A stretch of 64,000 nt of DNA. Source: Sutterella sp047777475 (GTDB taxonomy: Bacteria > Pseudomonadota > Gammaproteobacteria > Burkholderiales > Burkholderiaceae_F). The stretch is taken from positions 17,562 to 81,561 of the forward strand of contig JBKEET010000008.1 of assembly GCA_047777475.1 (NCBI GenBank), given 5' to 3'. Positions 31,100 through 40,025 of this stretch are shown here, piece by piece. The first letter of the stretch is position 1, and every line of letters begins with the position of its first letter. The position numbers were made by a program, and so were the translations under genes. Below the pieces are notes generated by a model, which was not told the DNA's origin, did not search any database, and was given only the letters and a program-made list of their open reading frames with translations.

Positions 31100-32206
31100 G
31101 TGAGCAGGGAAAGCGAAGCCGAGGGCGCCGCGCAGGTCTTCGACGTGATGTCGACCGCGGTGCTCGCGCTGGACCTTCAGGGCCGCATCCTGTGGGAGAA
31201 CACGGCCGCCCAGGCGCTCTTCGGACGTTCCGAAAGGGGCCTGGCGGGCGAGCGGCTCTCGCTCCTGCTCCCCGAGGCGCGCGAGTGGATCGAGCGGCTC
31301 GCCGCGGGCGGCGAGGCGCAGTCCGCCGGCGCCGTCTTCGTCGGCACCGCGCACGACATCTACCGCGCCGGTGCGGGCGGCGGGCAGCGCGTGCAGGCCT
31401 CGCTCACGACGCTCAACGGCCGCACCTTCGGCATGCTCCCCGAGGGCTCGGCGCTGCTTGCCGAGCTCATCAGCCTCGACGAGACGATCGAGAAAGAGCG
31501 CGAGAGCCAGTCCGCGGCCCTGATGGAGGCAAACCGCCAGCTCCTGAGGAACCTCGCCCACGAGGTGAAGAACCCCCTGGGCGGCATCCGCGGCGCGGCG
31601 CAGCTGCTCGAGGGCGAGCTCACCGGCCCCGAGGACCGCGAGTGCACGGCGATCATCATCGAGGAGTGCGACCGGCTGCAGGCGCTTGTCGACCGGCTCC
31701 TTGCGCCGTACCGGCGCGGGGCGGCCAAGGAAGAGGTGAACGTGCACGAGGTGCTCGAGCACGTGAGGAGCCTCATCGCGCTCGAGTTCCCCAAGGGGCT
31801 CAGGTTCGTGCGCGACTACGACATCTCGGCGCCCTCCATCGTCGCCGACCGCGCCCGCCTCACGCAGGTTTTCCTCAACATCGTGCGCAACGCGGCCGAG
31901 GCGATGAGCGCGGAGCGCGAGCGGGGCGAGGCGGTGATCACGCTGCGCACGCGCATCGTGCGCGACGTGCTCGCGGGCGGCGAGCGCAAGCGCCGCGGGC
32001 TCGCGGTCGACGTGGCCGACAACGGCCCGGGCGTGCCCGAGGAGCTCAAGGAAAAGATCATGTACCCGCTGGTGACGGGCCGCGCGGAAGGCTCGGGCCT
32101 GGGCCTGAGCCTCGCGCAGACCTTCGTGCGGCAGGCGGGCGGCACGCTCACTTTCGAGAGCGAGCCGGGAAGAACGGTGTTTCGCGCGGTGTTCCCGCTC
32201 GAGTGA
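31100..32206 (+). CDS. ntrB: Nitrogen regulation histidine kinase NtrB
   Basis: Two-component kinase/phosphatase (368 aa) that phosphorylates NtrC when PII signals nitrogen shortage. It has an N-terminal PAS-like sensor (about 10-125), no membrane segments, phospho-acceptor His154 in NLAHEVKNPLGGIRG, N-box NIVRNAAEAM and G-boxes VADNGPGVP and GSGLGLS. Start is GTG 31100, with ACGGAGG 9 nt upstream. Middle gene of glnA-ntrB-ntrC; the terminator ahead of it suggests low basal levels. Confidence 0.95.
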   Translation: MSRESEAEGAAQVFDVMSTAVLALDLQGRILWENTAAQALFGRSERGLAGERLSLLLPEAREWIERLAAGGEAQSAGAVFVGTAHDIYRAGAGGGQRVQASLTTLNGRTFGMLPEGSALLAELISLDETIEKERESQSAALMEANRQLLRNLAHEVKNPLGGIRGAAQLLEGELTGPEDRECTAIIIEECDRLQALVDRLLAPYRRGAAKEEVNVHEVLEHVRSLIALEFPKGLRFVRDYDISAPSIVADRARLTQVFLNIVRNAAEAMSAERERGEAVITLRTRIVRDVLAGGERKRRGLAVDVADNGPGVPEELKEKIMYPLVTGRAEGSGLGLSLAQTFVRQAGGTLTFESEPGRTVFRAVFPLE

Positions 32207-32238
32207 GCGGGGCGCCGCCTAGCTGAGAGGACTGAACC

Positions 32239-33750
32239 GTGGTCAGGATGGATACAGACGCCCCGGTGTGGGTGGTTGACGACGACAGGGCGATACGCTG
32301 GGTGCTCTCCCGCGCGCTTTCGCGCGCCGGCATAGCGAGCCGCGAGTTCGACCGGCCCGAGAAAGTGCTCGAGGCGCTCGGCAGGGCGCACCCGCAGGCG
32401 CTCATCAGCGACATCCGCATGCCCGGCATGTCGGGCGTCGAGATGCTCACGCGCATCCGCGAGTCGGCGCCCGAGGTGCCCGTCATCATCATGACGGCCT
32501 ATTCCGACCTCGAGAGCGCCGTCTCGGCGTTCCAGGGCGGCGCCTTCGAATACCTCGCCAAGCCTTTCGACGTGAAGCGCGCCGTCGAGCTCATCGAGCG
32601 CGCCATGCGCGCGGGCGACGAGGCGCGGCGCCGCGAGGAGGAAAAGGCGCAGGCGGCCGCTCCCGCGGAAAAGCCCAAGGACGCGCCCGGCGAAGGCGAG
32701 GGCGCTTCGGTGCCCGACTTGATCGGGCACGCGCCCGCCATGCAGGACGTCTTCCGCGCGATCGGACGCCTCTCGCAGAGCAGCGTCACGGTGCTCCTCA
32801 CCGGCGAGTCGGGCACGGGCAAGGAAGTCGTCGCGCGCGCCATCTGGCGCCACAGCCAGCGGGCGGACAAGCCCTACATCGCCATCAACATGGCGGCGAT
32901 TCCCAAGGAGCTTCTCGAAAGCGAGCTCTTCGGCCACGAGAAAGGCGCCTTCACGGGCGCGACCTCGCTGCACCTCGGCCGCTTCGAGCAGGCCAAGGGC
33001 GGCACGCTCTTCCTCGACGAGATCGGCGACATGCCCATGGAGATGCAGACGCGGCTCCTGCGCGTGCTTTCGAACGGCTACTTCTACCGCGTGGGCGGCA
33101 GGGAGCCCATCAAGGCCGACGTGCGCATCATCGCCGCGACTAACCAGGACCTCGAAAAGCGCGTCCGCGAAGGGCTTTTCCGCGAGGACCTCTACCATCG
33201 CCTCAACGTGATACGGCTGCGGCTCCCGCCGCTTCGCAACCGCGTCGAGGACATCGGCCCCCTGGCCGAGCATTTCTTGAGCGTCGGCGCGCGCGAGCTC
33301 GGCGTCGAGCCCCGGCGGCTCACGCCCGCCGCGCTGCACCGGCTCGAGATGTTCCGCTTCCCGGGCAACGTGCGCCAGCTCGAAAACCTCTGCCGCTGGC
33401 TCCTCGTGATGGCGCCCTCGGCCGAAATCCGGCCCGAGGACCTGCCCGACGACGTGCTCCAGGGAACGCAGGCGTTGGCGGCCCCGGCCGCTGAAAGCGC
33501 GGCCGCGGCTCCGGCCGCCGACGCCGGTCCCTCGGGCGACTGGAAGGCGCTGCTTGCGCGCGAGGCCAAGCGCCGGCTCCTTGCGGGCGAAAGCGGCATC
33601 TGGGGCCCGCTCTCGGCGGACTTCGAGAGCACGGTGATCCGCGCGGCGCTCGAGACGACGCACGGGCGGCGCATCGAGGCGGCGCAGCGGCTCGGCCTCG
33701 GGCGCAACACGGTGACCCGCAAGATCCAGGAATTCGAGCATGCGAAATGA
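32239..33750 (+). CDS. ntrC: Nitrogen regulation response regulator NtrC
   Basis: Sigma-54-dependent activator (503 aa). Receiver domain with phospho-acceptor Asp58 (LISDIRMPGMSG), an Ala/Pro-rich linker (about 127-157), and an AAA+ domain with Walker A GESGTGKE (189-196), the sigma-54-contacting GAFTGA (236-241) and Walker B TLFLDE (256-261). A second Ala-rich linker precedes the C-terminal Fis-type helix-turn-helix (IEAAQRLGLGRNTVTRKIQEF). Start GTG 32239 has GAGAGGA upstream. Its stop overlaps the next gene by 11 nt. It should bind the 29361-29410 sites. Confidence 0.96.
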   Translation: MVRMDTDAPVWVVDDDRAIRWVLSRALSRAGIASREFDRPEKVLEALGRAHPQALISDIRMPGMSGVEMLTRIRESAPEVPVIIMTAYSDLESAVSAFQGGAFEYLAKPFDVKRAVELIERAMRAGDEARRREEEKAQAAAPAEKPKDAPGEGEGASVPDLIGHAPAMQDVFRAIGRLSQSSVTVLLTGESGTGKEVVARAIWRHSQRADKPYIAINMAAIPKELLESELFGHEKGAFTGATSLHLGRFEQAKGGTLFLDEIGDMPMEMQTRLLRVLSNGYFYRVGGREPIKADVRIIAATNQDLEKRVREGLFREDLYHRLNVIRLRLPPLRNRVEDIGPLAEHFLSVGARELGVEPRRLTPAALHRLEMFRFPGNVRQLENLCRWLLVMAPSAEIRPEDLPDDVLQGTQALAAPAAESAAAAPAADAGPSGDWKALLAREAKRRLLAGESGIWGPLSADFESTVIRAALETTHGRRIEAAQRLGLGRNTVTRKIQEFEHAK

Positions 33751-34378
33751 CGGCCGGCTCAACGCCCCGGGCACCGGCGAGTATCCGGAAAACGCCCAGA
33801 AGGGCGCGATGATCGTGATGCTGCCGGGCTACGGGCCGCTGCCGAGCGAAAAGACGACGACGCCGCTCGCGAGGAGCGCCCGCGGCCTCATCACCTCGCC
33901 GCAGATCGACCGCGGGCCTTTCGTGCCGAGGCTGCTCGCGTGGCTGCGGGCGGCGGGCGTCGACACGCAGGCCTACGCGCGCTATTTCCGGCTCTGCACC
34001 TGGTGCGAGCGGCTCGATCCCAAGCTCCACGGCCCGCAGATGGTGAAGGCGCTCGCCGCCGACGCGGACCATTTCCTGGCCGAGGTGACGGCGCACCACC
34101 CGGCGCTCACGGTCTTCATGTCCTGCTACCTGCACGACGCGGTCTGCGAGCCGTCCGTCACCGAACGGCTCGGCCCCGTTTTCGGGCGGCCGCTCACGCC
34201 GCCCCGTCGCCTTTGCGACACGCGCCTCAGGGCGCAGGTGCAGCGCTGGGAGCGCACGCTCATGATCGGGCTTCCGGTGCCCGGTCAGAACGCGACGCCG
34301 GCGTTTGCCGAGGCGCTCGCGGAGAGCCTGCGGCCGATCTTCGAGCCGCTGAGGAGGGAAAGCCATGGCAGGCGCTGA
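33740..34378 (+). CDS. Hypothetical protein, possibly UDG-like fold, coupled to ntrC
   Basis: Unrecognised 212-aa soluble protein whose ATG lies 11 nt inside the end of ntrC, so it is probably translated from the same message. Weak resemblance to the uracil-DNA glycosylase fold can be argued: an N-terminal glycine turn (LPGYGPLPS), PRLLAWLRAAGV, a hydrophobic strand (ALTVFMSCYLHDA) and a late IGLPVPGQNATPAFAEAL where that family has its HPS-type motif. The catalytic motifs are not convincingly present, so I assign no function. Four cysteines lie in the middle. The next gene overlaps its end by 14 nt. Confidence 0.7.
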   Translation: MRNDGRLNAPGTGEYPENAQKGAMIVMLPGYGPLPSEKTTTPLARSARGLITSPQIDRGPFVPRLLAWLRAAGVDTQAYARYFRLCTWCERLDPKLHGPQMVKALAADADHFLAEVTAHHPALTVFMSCYLHDAVCEPSVTERLGPVFGRPLTPPRRLCDTRLRAQVQRWERTLMIGLPVPGQNATPAFAEALAESLRPIFEPLRRESHGRR

Positions 34379-34931
34379 GAGAGCGGGATGGGAGCGCCGG
34401 ATGCGCTGCCGCATGAGCGCGCGCCGCGCGAAGCTCGGCTGGATGCTCTGGGCGATCTGGGGCATGTTCGGCACGGCATTCACGCTCCGCGGCATCGCCG
34501 GCAGGTTCGAGCTCGGGCTCGCCGCGATGCTGAGCGCGCCTTTCTGGCTCGCGTTCGCGGCCTGGCCGTTCCTTTGGCTCGCGCGCCGCGTGCGCGACAG
34601 ACGCTTCTGGGCCGAGGGCACGAAGCCCGTGAGCCACGAGACGCCGGACGGCGCGGCGCTCACGCTCCTCACGGCGGAAGGGCGGGATGCGCTCCGCGTG
34701 CCCGCCGAGGAAATCTTCTCGAACGTCGAAGGCGCCGAAGAGGCGCTCAGGGGCGTGCGGCGCAATCCGCCCGACCTGGAGGCGGGCCTGCCCTTCGAGA
34801 CGTTCGAGCCCGCCGACCTCGCGCGCTGGGCCGCGGCGTTTTTAAAGGCGAAGCCGAACAAAAAGGGCGGGCTCTATGCGCTCGCCCTGTGGTGCGACAC
34901 GCTCCGCCGCGCGGACGCGGCGAAGCGCTGA
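34365..34931 (+). CDS. Hypothetical membrane protein (188 aa)
   Basis: Unrecognised protein overlapping the previous gene by 14 nt. A basic N-terminus (about 24 residues rich in Arg) is followed by two hydrophobic segments, about 26-44 (LGWMLWAIWGMFGTAF) and 50-72 (LGLAAMLSAPFWLAFAAWPFLWL). A cytoplasmic domain of about 115 residues follows. Fifth gene in line after glnA-ntrB-ntrC on the same strand; a role in nitrogen control is not shown by the sequence. It ends directly against convergent xthA with no spacer. Confidence 0.7.
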   Translation: MAGAERAGWERRMRCRMSARRAKLGWMLWAIWGMFGTAFTLRGIAGRFELGLAAMLSAPFWLAFAAWPFLWLARRVRDRRFWAEGTKPVSHETPDGAALTLLTAEGRDALRVPAEEIFSNVEGAEEALRGVRRNPPDLEAGLPFETFEPADLARWAAAFLKAKPNKKGGLYALALWCDTLRRADAAKR

Positions 34932-35888
34932 TCAGAAAAGCGTCGGCTGCGCGTCCTCTTCGAGCTTCGCGGCGGCCTTCGCCTTCGCTTTCTTCTTCGC
35001 GGCCGGCTTTTCCTTCTCTTCGCTCTTGGCATCGGCCTTGCCTTCGTCCTTCACTTCGGCGGTCCCGGTGCACTTGATCGTCACCGTGATCGGCGCGTGG
35101 TCTGAGGGCTGCGGGTTGCCGCGCGGGCCGGCGTCGATGTCCGCGGCGGCGACCGCGTCCCTGAGCGCGGCCGAGACGAGCAGGTGGTCGATGCGCAGCC
35201 CGTGGTTGTTCTCGAAGCCCTTCATGCGGTAGTCCCACCACGAGTATTTCTCGCCCTCGTCGGGATGCATCAGCCGGAAGCTGTCGAAAAGCCCGAGCCG
35301 GAGCAGGTGCGCGTAGGCCTCGCGCTCCGCGTCGCTCACCAGGATCTTGCCTTTCCAGCCCGCCGGGTCCCAGACGTCGATGTCGCGCGGCGCGATGTTG
35401 AAGTCGCCGCCGATCACCAGGCGCGGGTGCGCGGCGAGGCTCTTCTTGAGGTAGTCCGCGAGCGCCCTGAGCCAGTCGAGCTTGTAGAGGTACTTGCTGC
35501 TCCCGGGCTCCATGCCGTTCGGAAAGTAGCCGCCCACGAAGCGGATCGCTTCGCCCTCGGGCGCGCCCTTGACGCGCAGCGTCGCGGCGATGAGGCGCTT
35601 CTGTTCGTCGGGGTAGCCGGGGAGGCCGCGGTCGATCTCGTCTTCGGCGAAGTCCTCGAAAACGTCCTTCTTCGCGAGGAGCGCCACGCCGTTGTAGGTC
35701 TTCTGCCCGAAATAAAGGGCGCGGTAGCCCGCCTCTTCGCAGGCTTCGGCGGGGAACGCCTCGTCGGCGAGCTTCGTTTCCTGCAGGACGATGGCGTCCG
35801 TCTTCGTTGCATCGAGCCAGGCGAGCACCTGGGGAAGGCGAACCTTGAGCGAGTTGACGTTCCAGCTCGCGAGCGTGATCGCGTTCAC
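34932..35888 (-). CDS. xthA: Exodeoxyribonuclease III with a clamp-binding-like tail
   Basis: AP endonuclease and 3'-5' exonuclease of base-excision repair. The 270-residue catalytic core has all motifs: SWNVNSL (8-14), LQETK with metal-binding Glu37, GGDFNIAP (160-167), and PSDHAP with His264. Unlike E. coli ExoIII (268 aa), it carries a 45-residue C-terminal tail of Lys/Ala/Glu (274-310) that ends exactly in QPTLF, resembling the QxxLF beta-clamp-binding pentapeptide. The tail looks disordered and would tether the enzyme to the sliding clamp. A single gene, convergent with the hypothetical membrane-protein gene. Confidence 0.95.
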   Translation of the reverse strand: MNAITLASWNVNSLKVRLPQVLAWLDATKTDAIVLQETKLADEAFPAEACEEAGYRALYFGQKTYNGVALLAKKDVFEDFAEDEIDRGLPGYPDEQKRLIAATLRVKGAPEGEAIRFVGGYFPNGMEPGSSKYLYKLDWLRALADYLKKSLAAHPRLVIGGDFNIAPRDIDVWDPAGWKGKILVSDAEREAYAHLLRLGLFDSFRLMHPDEGEKYSWWDYRMKGFENNHGLRIDHLLVSAALRDAVAAADIDAGPRGNPQPSDHAPITVTIKCTGTAEVKDEGKADAKSEEKEKPAAKKKAKAKAAAKLEEDAQPTLF

Positions 35889-35937
35889 GGCATTCTCCTA
35901 AAAATCGTGTCCCCAAAGTGTAGACGATGCGCGGCGG

Positions 35938-36864
35938 CTAGGCGCTCTTGCGGCGTTTCGGGGAGGGAAGCTCGGCGAGCACGACGGCGCAGGCCATGAG
36001 CACGCAGCCCGTGAGCTCGCGCGGCGAGAGCGTTTCGCCCAGGACCGCCCAGCCCGCCAGCGCCGCAAAGACGCTTTCGAAGCTGAGGATGAGGCTCGCG
36101 ACCGTCTCGTTCATGCCGCGCTGCCCGGCGATCTGCAGCGTGTAGGCGACGCCGTTGCTCATGATGCCCGCCCAGAGGATCGGCAGGAGCGCCGCACGCA
36201 GTCCTTCGGCCGTCGGCGTCTCGAAAAGGAAGGCCGCCGCGGTGCCGAGGATGCAGCCGACGAAGAACTGCCCGCAGGAGAGCTCGATCGGGTTCACGCG
36301 GCCGACGAAATGCGCGATGACGAGGATGTGGAGCGAGAAAACGAATGCGCACCCCAGCGTGAAGAGGTCGCCTGCCTCGAGCGAGAAGCCGCTGCCCGCG
36401 GGCAGGCAGAGTAGCCAGAGGCCCGCGAGCGCGAAGACGACCGCGCCCCAGACGAGCGGCCCGGGACGGCGCCCGAGCGCAAGCGAAAGGAGCGGCACGA
36501 GAACGATGTAGAGCGACGTGATGAAGCCCGACTTGCCCGCGGACGTGCCGGCCGCAAGGCCGAACTGCTGTAGCGACTCGCCGCCGAAAAGGCAGAGCCC
36601 GCAGGCTAGGCAGCCGAGGGCGAGCGTGCGCCGGTAAGCCTTCGTGCGGCGCTCTGCGGCCTTCTCGGGATCGGCCGCGGCGAGCCTCATGCGCGAGAGC
36701 GCGACGAAGGGGAGCAGCACGAGGACGCCGAGCGCCATGCGCGCGCTCGTGAAGGTGAAGGGCCCCACCGAGTCCATGCCTATCGACTGCGCGACGAAGG
36801 AGCAGCCCCAGATGAGCGCTGTGGCAAAGAGCAGGGCGGACTGACGGAGCTTGAAGAGATTCAT
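35938..36864 (-). CDS. EamA-family (DMT superfamily) transporter
   Basis: Inner-membrane carrier of 308 aa with ten hydrophobic segments in two EamA repeats (about 10-145 and 155-295). Typical features are ALIWGCSFVAQSIGMDSVGPFTFTSARMALG in the first repeat and ALLPILWAGIMSNGVAYTLQIAGQR...LSFESVFAALAGWAVLGE in the second. Substrates of this family are amino acids, purines or other metabolites; none can be assigned here. Separate gene between xthA and prlC. Confidence 0.9.
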   Translation of the reverse strand: MNLFKLRQSALLFATALIWGCSFVAQSIGMDSVGPFTFTSARMALGVLVLLPFVALSRMRLAAADPEKAAERRTKAYRRTLALGCLACGLCLFGGESLQQFGLAAGTSAGKSGFITSLYIVLVPLLSLALGRRPGPLVWGAVVFALAGLWLLCLPAGSGFSLEAGDLFTLGCAFVFSLHILVIAHFVGRVNPIELSCGQFFVGCILGTAAAFLFETPTAEGLRAALLPILWAGIMSNGVAYTLQIAGQRGMNETVASLILSFESVFAALAGWAVLGETLSPRELTGCVLMACAVVLAELPSPKRRKSA

Positions 36865-36930
36865 GACGGCGGAAAAACGTCGGGGAAAAACGCGGTGCGC
36901 TTAAGCATAAGGCGCTTTGCGGCGGAATGG

Positions 36931-36966
36931 AAAAAGGGCGCGCCCCTGCGAAAAAGGAGCGCGCCC
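36931..36966 (-). terminator. Terminator of prlC
   Basis: Stem GGGCGCGC/GCGCGCCC with a loop of about 14 nt; read on the minus strand it is followed by TTTTTCC. It lies 27 nt past the prlC stop. Confidence 0.85.
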
Positions 36967-36992
36967 GATTGGGTGCCGGACCCAAAGCTTCG

Positions 36993-39041
36993 TTAAAGCT
37001 TCTTATCCATGCCGGAGTGGCGCATCAGCGCGTCGATCGTCGGACGGCGCCCGCGGAAGGCGACGAAGCTTTCCATCGCGTCGCGGCTCGAGCCGCGCGA
37101 GAGGAATTCCTTCAGGAACCGCTCGCCCGTCTTCGGGTTGAGCACGCCTTCCTCTTCGAAGGCGCCGTAGGCGTCGGCCGAGAGCACCTCGGCCCACTTG
37201 TAGCTGTAGTAGCCCGCGGCGTAGCCGCCCGCGAAGATATGCGAGAAGCTCTGCGGAAAGCGGTTGTAGGCGGGCGGGAACGACACCGCCACTTCCCTGC
37301 GCACGCGGTCGAGCACGTCCTGCACGGTCTCCTTGCTCGGGTCGTACTCGGTGTGGAGCAGCATGTCGAAGAGCGCGAACTCCACTTGGCGCACGCTCTG
37401 CATGCCCGCTTCGAAGTTCTTCGCGGCGAGCATCTTGTCAAAGAGCGCGCGCGGCAGCTTCTCGCCCGTGTCGACGTGCGAGGTGAGGCCTTCGACGACT
37501 TCCCACTCCCAGGCGAAGTTCTCCATGAACTGGCTCGGGCACTCGACCGCGTCCCACTCGACGCCGTTGATGCCGGAAACTTCCGCCTCGGTCTGCGCGG
37601 TAAGGAGGTGGTGCAGGCAGTGGCCGAACTCGTGGAAGAGCGTCGTCACCTCGTCGTGCGTGAGCGTCGCGGGCTTGCCGCCGACGCCGGGCGCAAAGTT
37701 GCACACCAGGTAAGCGACCGGCGTCTGCAGCTTCCCGCGGAAGACGCAGCGCGTGCGGTCGCCGTCCATCCAGGCGCCCGAGCGCTTGCCTTCGCGCGCG
37801 TAGAGGTCGGCGTAGAACTCGGCGATCTTCCCGCCGTCCTTCCAAATCTCGAAGAACTTCACGTCGGGGTTCCAGACGCTCGCCTCGGCGGGCCGGATCT
37901 CGATGCCGTAAAGCTTCCCGACGAGCGCGAAAAGGCCCTTGAAGACCGTGGGCTCGGTGAAGTAGCGCTTCACCTCCTGGTCCGAGTAGCTGTAGCGCGC
38001 CTCGCGCAGCTTCTCGGCGGCGTAGGCCTGGTCCCAGGGCTTGAGGTCGGCGATGCCGAGCTCCTTGGCGGCGAACTCCCGGAGGTCGGCCATGTCCTTT
38101 TCGGCGTAGGGCTTGGAGCGCTTGGCGAGGTCGCGCAGGAAGGCGATCACCTGCTCGGGCGTCTCGGCCATCTTCGTGGCGAGCGACTCCTCGGCGTAGT
38201 TCTTGAACCCGAGGAGCTTCGCCTCTTCGGCGCGGAGCTTCAGGATCTCGCTGATGAGCGGCGTGTTGTCGAACTTGCCGCCGTCGAATTCGGAGGCCCT
38301 CGTCGAGAACGCCCGGTAGACCGTCTCCCTGAGGCTGCGGTCGTCGGCGTAGCGCATCACCGGCAGGTAGGAGGGGAACTGCAGCGTCAGGCGCCAGCCT
38401 TCTTTGCCCGCGGCCTTGGCCTGCGCGGCGAAGAGCGCGAGCGTGTCGGCGGGGATGCCCTTGAGGCGCTTCGTGTCGGGAAGCACCATGTCCCAGGCGT
38501 TGGTCGCATCGAGCAGGTTCTCGGAGAACTTCTGCGAGAGGAGCGAGAGCTTCTCGCCGATTTCCTTGACGCGGGCGCGCTCGGGCGCGGGAAGGTCGGC
38601 GCCCGAAAGCCTGAAGTCGCGGATCTCGCGGCGGATGATGCGCTGCCTTGCGGGCGAAAGCGCGGCAAAGCCCTTCGAGGCCTCGATCGCCTTGTACTTC
38701 GCAAAGAGCGCCTCGTTCTGCGAGAGATCGATGAAGAGCTGCGTCACGGCGGGCAGTTCGGCGTTGTAGGCCTCGCGAAGCGCCGGCGTGTCGACGACGC
38801 TCTGCAGGTGCGCGACGGCGCCCCAGGCGCGCGAGAAGCGCAGCGACGCCTCTTCGAGCGGCACGCAGACGGCGTCCCACGTTGCCTCGGTCCCGGGGGC
38901 CGTGGCGTGCGCGATGGCGCTCTTCAGTTCTTCGGAAAGCGCCTTCATCGCCGGGGCGATGTGCTCCGGCCTGACGGCGGCATAGTCAATGAGACCGTCG
39001 AGCCGCAGGAGCGGGTTGGCGGTGCTGTCAGTCTTGTCCAT
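36993..39041 (-). CDS. prlC: Oligopeptidase A (M3 zinc metallopeptidase)
   Basis: Cytoplasmic peptidase that degrades oligopeptides, including cleaved signal peptides. The 682-aa length matches OpdA/PrlC. The zinc site HEFGH is near residue 470 (TLFHEFGHCLHHLLT), with the downstream glutamate in the usual helix; ARYSYSDQEVKRYFTE and YAGYYSYKWAEVLSADAY-type C-terminal blocks are also present. It lies downstream of folD on the same strand with a 31-nt gap, so the two are likely co-transcribed. Confidence 0.95.
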   Translation of the reverse strand: MDKTDSTANPLLRLDGLIDYAAVRPEHIAPAMKALSEELKSAIAHATAPGTEATWDAVCVPLEEASLRFSRAWGAVAHLQSVVDTPALREAYNAELPAVTQLFIDLSQNEALFAKYKAIEASKGFAALSPARQRIIRREIRDFRLSGADLPAPERARVKEIGEKLSLLSQKFSENLLDATNAWDMVLPDTKRLKGIPADTLALFAAQAKAAGKEGWRLTLQFPSYLPVMRYADDRSLRETVYRAFSTRASEFDGGKFDNTPLISEILKLRAEEAKLLGFKNYAEESLATKMAETPEQVIAFLRDLAKRSKPYAEKDMADLREFAAKELGIADLKPWDQAYAAEKLREARYSYSDQEVKRYFTEPTVFKGLFALVGKLYGIEIRPAEASVWNPDVKFFEIWKDGGKIAEFYADLYAREGKRSGAWMDGDRTRCVFRGKLQTPVAYLVCNFAPGVGGKPATLTHDEVTTLFHEFGHCLHHLLTAQTEAEVSGINGVEWDAVECPSQFMENFAWEWEVVEGLTSHVDTGEKLPRALFDKMLAAKNFEAGMQSVRQVEFALFDMLLHTEYDPSKETVQDVLDRVRREVAVSFPPAYNRFPQSFSHIFAGGYAAGYYSYKWAEVLSADAYGAFEEEGVLNPKTGERFLKEFLSRGSSRDAMESFVAFRGRRPTIDALMRHSGMDKKL

Positions 39042-39072
39042 CTGTTTCCTTCTTCTTTTCTTGCGAATTCGC

Positions 39073-39927
39073 TTACTTGGCCAAGCGGCGCTCGCAGGCT
39101 TCGACCGTGTTGGTCATGAGCATGGCGATCGTCATCGGCCCGACGCCGCCCGGCACCGGGGTGACGGCGGAGGCCACCTCGCTTACGCCCGCGAAGTCCA
39201 CGTCGCCGCAGAGCTTGCCGTTCTCGTCGCGGTCCATGCCGACGTCGATCACGACGGCGCCCGGCTTCACCATGTCGGCCTTCACCATCTTGGCGCGGCC
39301 CACTGCGGCGACGAGCACGTCCGCCTCGCGCGTGATCGCGGCGAGGTCCTTCGTGTGGCTGTGCGTCACCGTGACGGTGGCGTTCTTCTCCATGAGCATC
39401 ATGGCCATGGGCTTGCCGACGATGTTGGAGCGGCCCATCACGACGGCGCGCTTGCCGTCGAGGTCGCAGCCCGCTTCCTCGAGGAGCTTCATCACGCCGT
39501 AGGGCGTGCACGGGCGAAAGCCCGGGCGGCCCGTCATGAGCGCGCCCGCGCTCTGCACGTGGAAGCCGTCGACGTCCTTGGCGGGGTCGATCGCGGCGAT
39601 CACGATGTCGGACGAGAGGTGCTTGGGGAGCGGCAGCTGCACGAGGATGCCGTCGACCTCGGGGTCGCGGTTGAGCCGCTCGACCGTGTCGAGGAGTTCC
39701 TTTTCGGTCGTCTCGGCCTTCATGCGCACTTCGATCGACTTGATGCCGGTGCGCTCGCAGGCGCGGATCTTGTTGCGGACGTAGACCTGGCTCGCGGGAT
39801 CCTCGCCGACGAGAACGACGGCGAGTCCCGGCCGCCGGCCCTTCGCGGCGAGCGCCTCGACGCGGCCCTTGAGCTCGTCCTGAATGCGGCCCGAGAGAGC
39901 CTTGCCGTCAATAATGCGCGCTGTCAT
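39073..39927 (-). CDS. folD: Methylenetetrahydrofolate dehydrogenase/cyclohydrolase
   Basis: Bifunctional one-carbon enzyme (284 aa) interconverting 5,10-methylene- and 10-formyl-tetrahydrofolate. VGEDPASQVYVRNKIRACERTGI carries the catalytic lysine and tyrosine region; VDGILVQLPLPKHL, PCTPYGVMKLLEE and the NADP-binding GRSNIVGKPMAMML are intact, and PVPGGVGPMTIAML closes the protein. Upstream of prlC on the same strand. Confidence 0.97.
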   Translation of the reverse strand: MTARIIDGKALSGRIQDELKGRVEALAAKGRRPGLAVVLVGEDPASQVYVRNKIRACERTGIKSIEVRMKAETTEKELLDTVERLNRDPEVDGILVQLPLPKHLSSDIVIAAIDPAKDVDGFHVQSAGALMTGRPGFRPCTPYGVMKLLEEAGCDLDGKRAVVMGRSNIVGKPMAMMLMEKNATVTVTHSHTKDLAAITREADVLVAAVGRAKMVKADMVKPGAVVIDVGMDRDENGKLCGDVDFAGVSEVASAVTPVPGGVGPMTIAMLMTNTVEACERRLAK

Positions 39928-39954
39928 GAAGCGTTCCTCCGGGGAAAAAATGCA

Positions 39955-39993
39955 GTAAAAAAACGGTCTCCCCGTACTGCCGGGGAGACCGTC
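39955..39993 (-). terminator. Terminator of the FixL/FixJ-like operon
   Basis: Perfect 12-bp stem ACGGTCTCCCCG/CGGGGAGACCGT (39963-39974 and 39981-39992); on the minus strand it is followed by TTTTTTT. Confidence 0.9.
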
Positions 39994-40025
39994 ACAGTTT
40001 AGCGGTTTTCGCTACGGCCAGAGGA

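Noticed and set aside
29597..31762. 721-codon open frame antisense to glnA and ntrB
   Set aside because: Shadow of strongly conserved genes; the product has no recognisable domain and is rich in His, Arg, Asp and Val as expected of a shadow.
36927..39119. 730-codon plus-strand frame over prlC
   Set aside because: Antisense shadow of the M3 peptidase gene, without family motifs.
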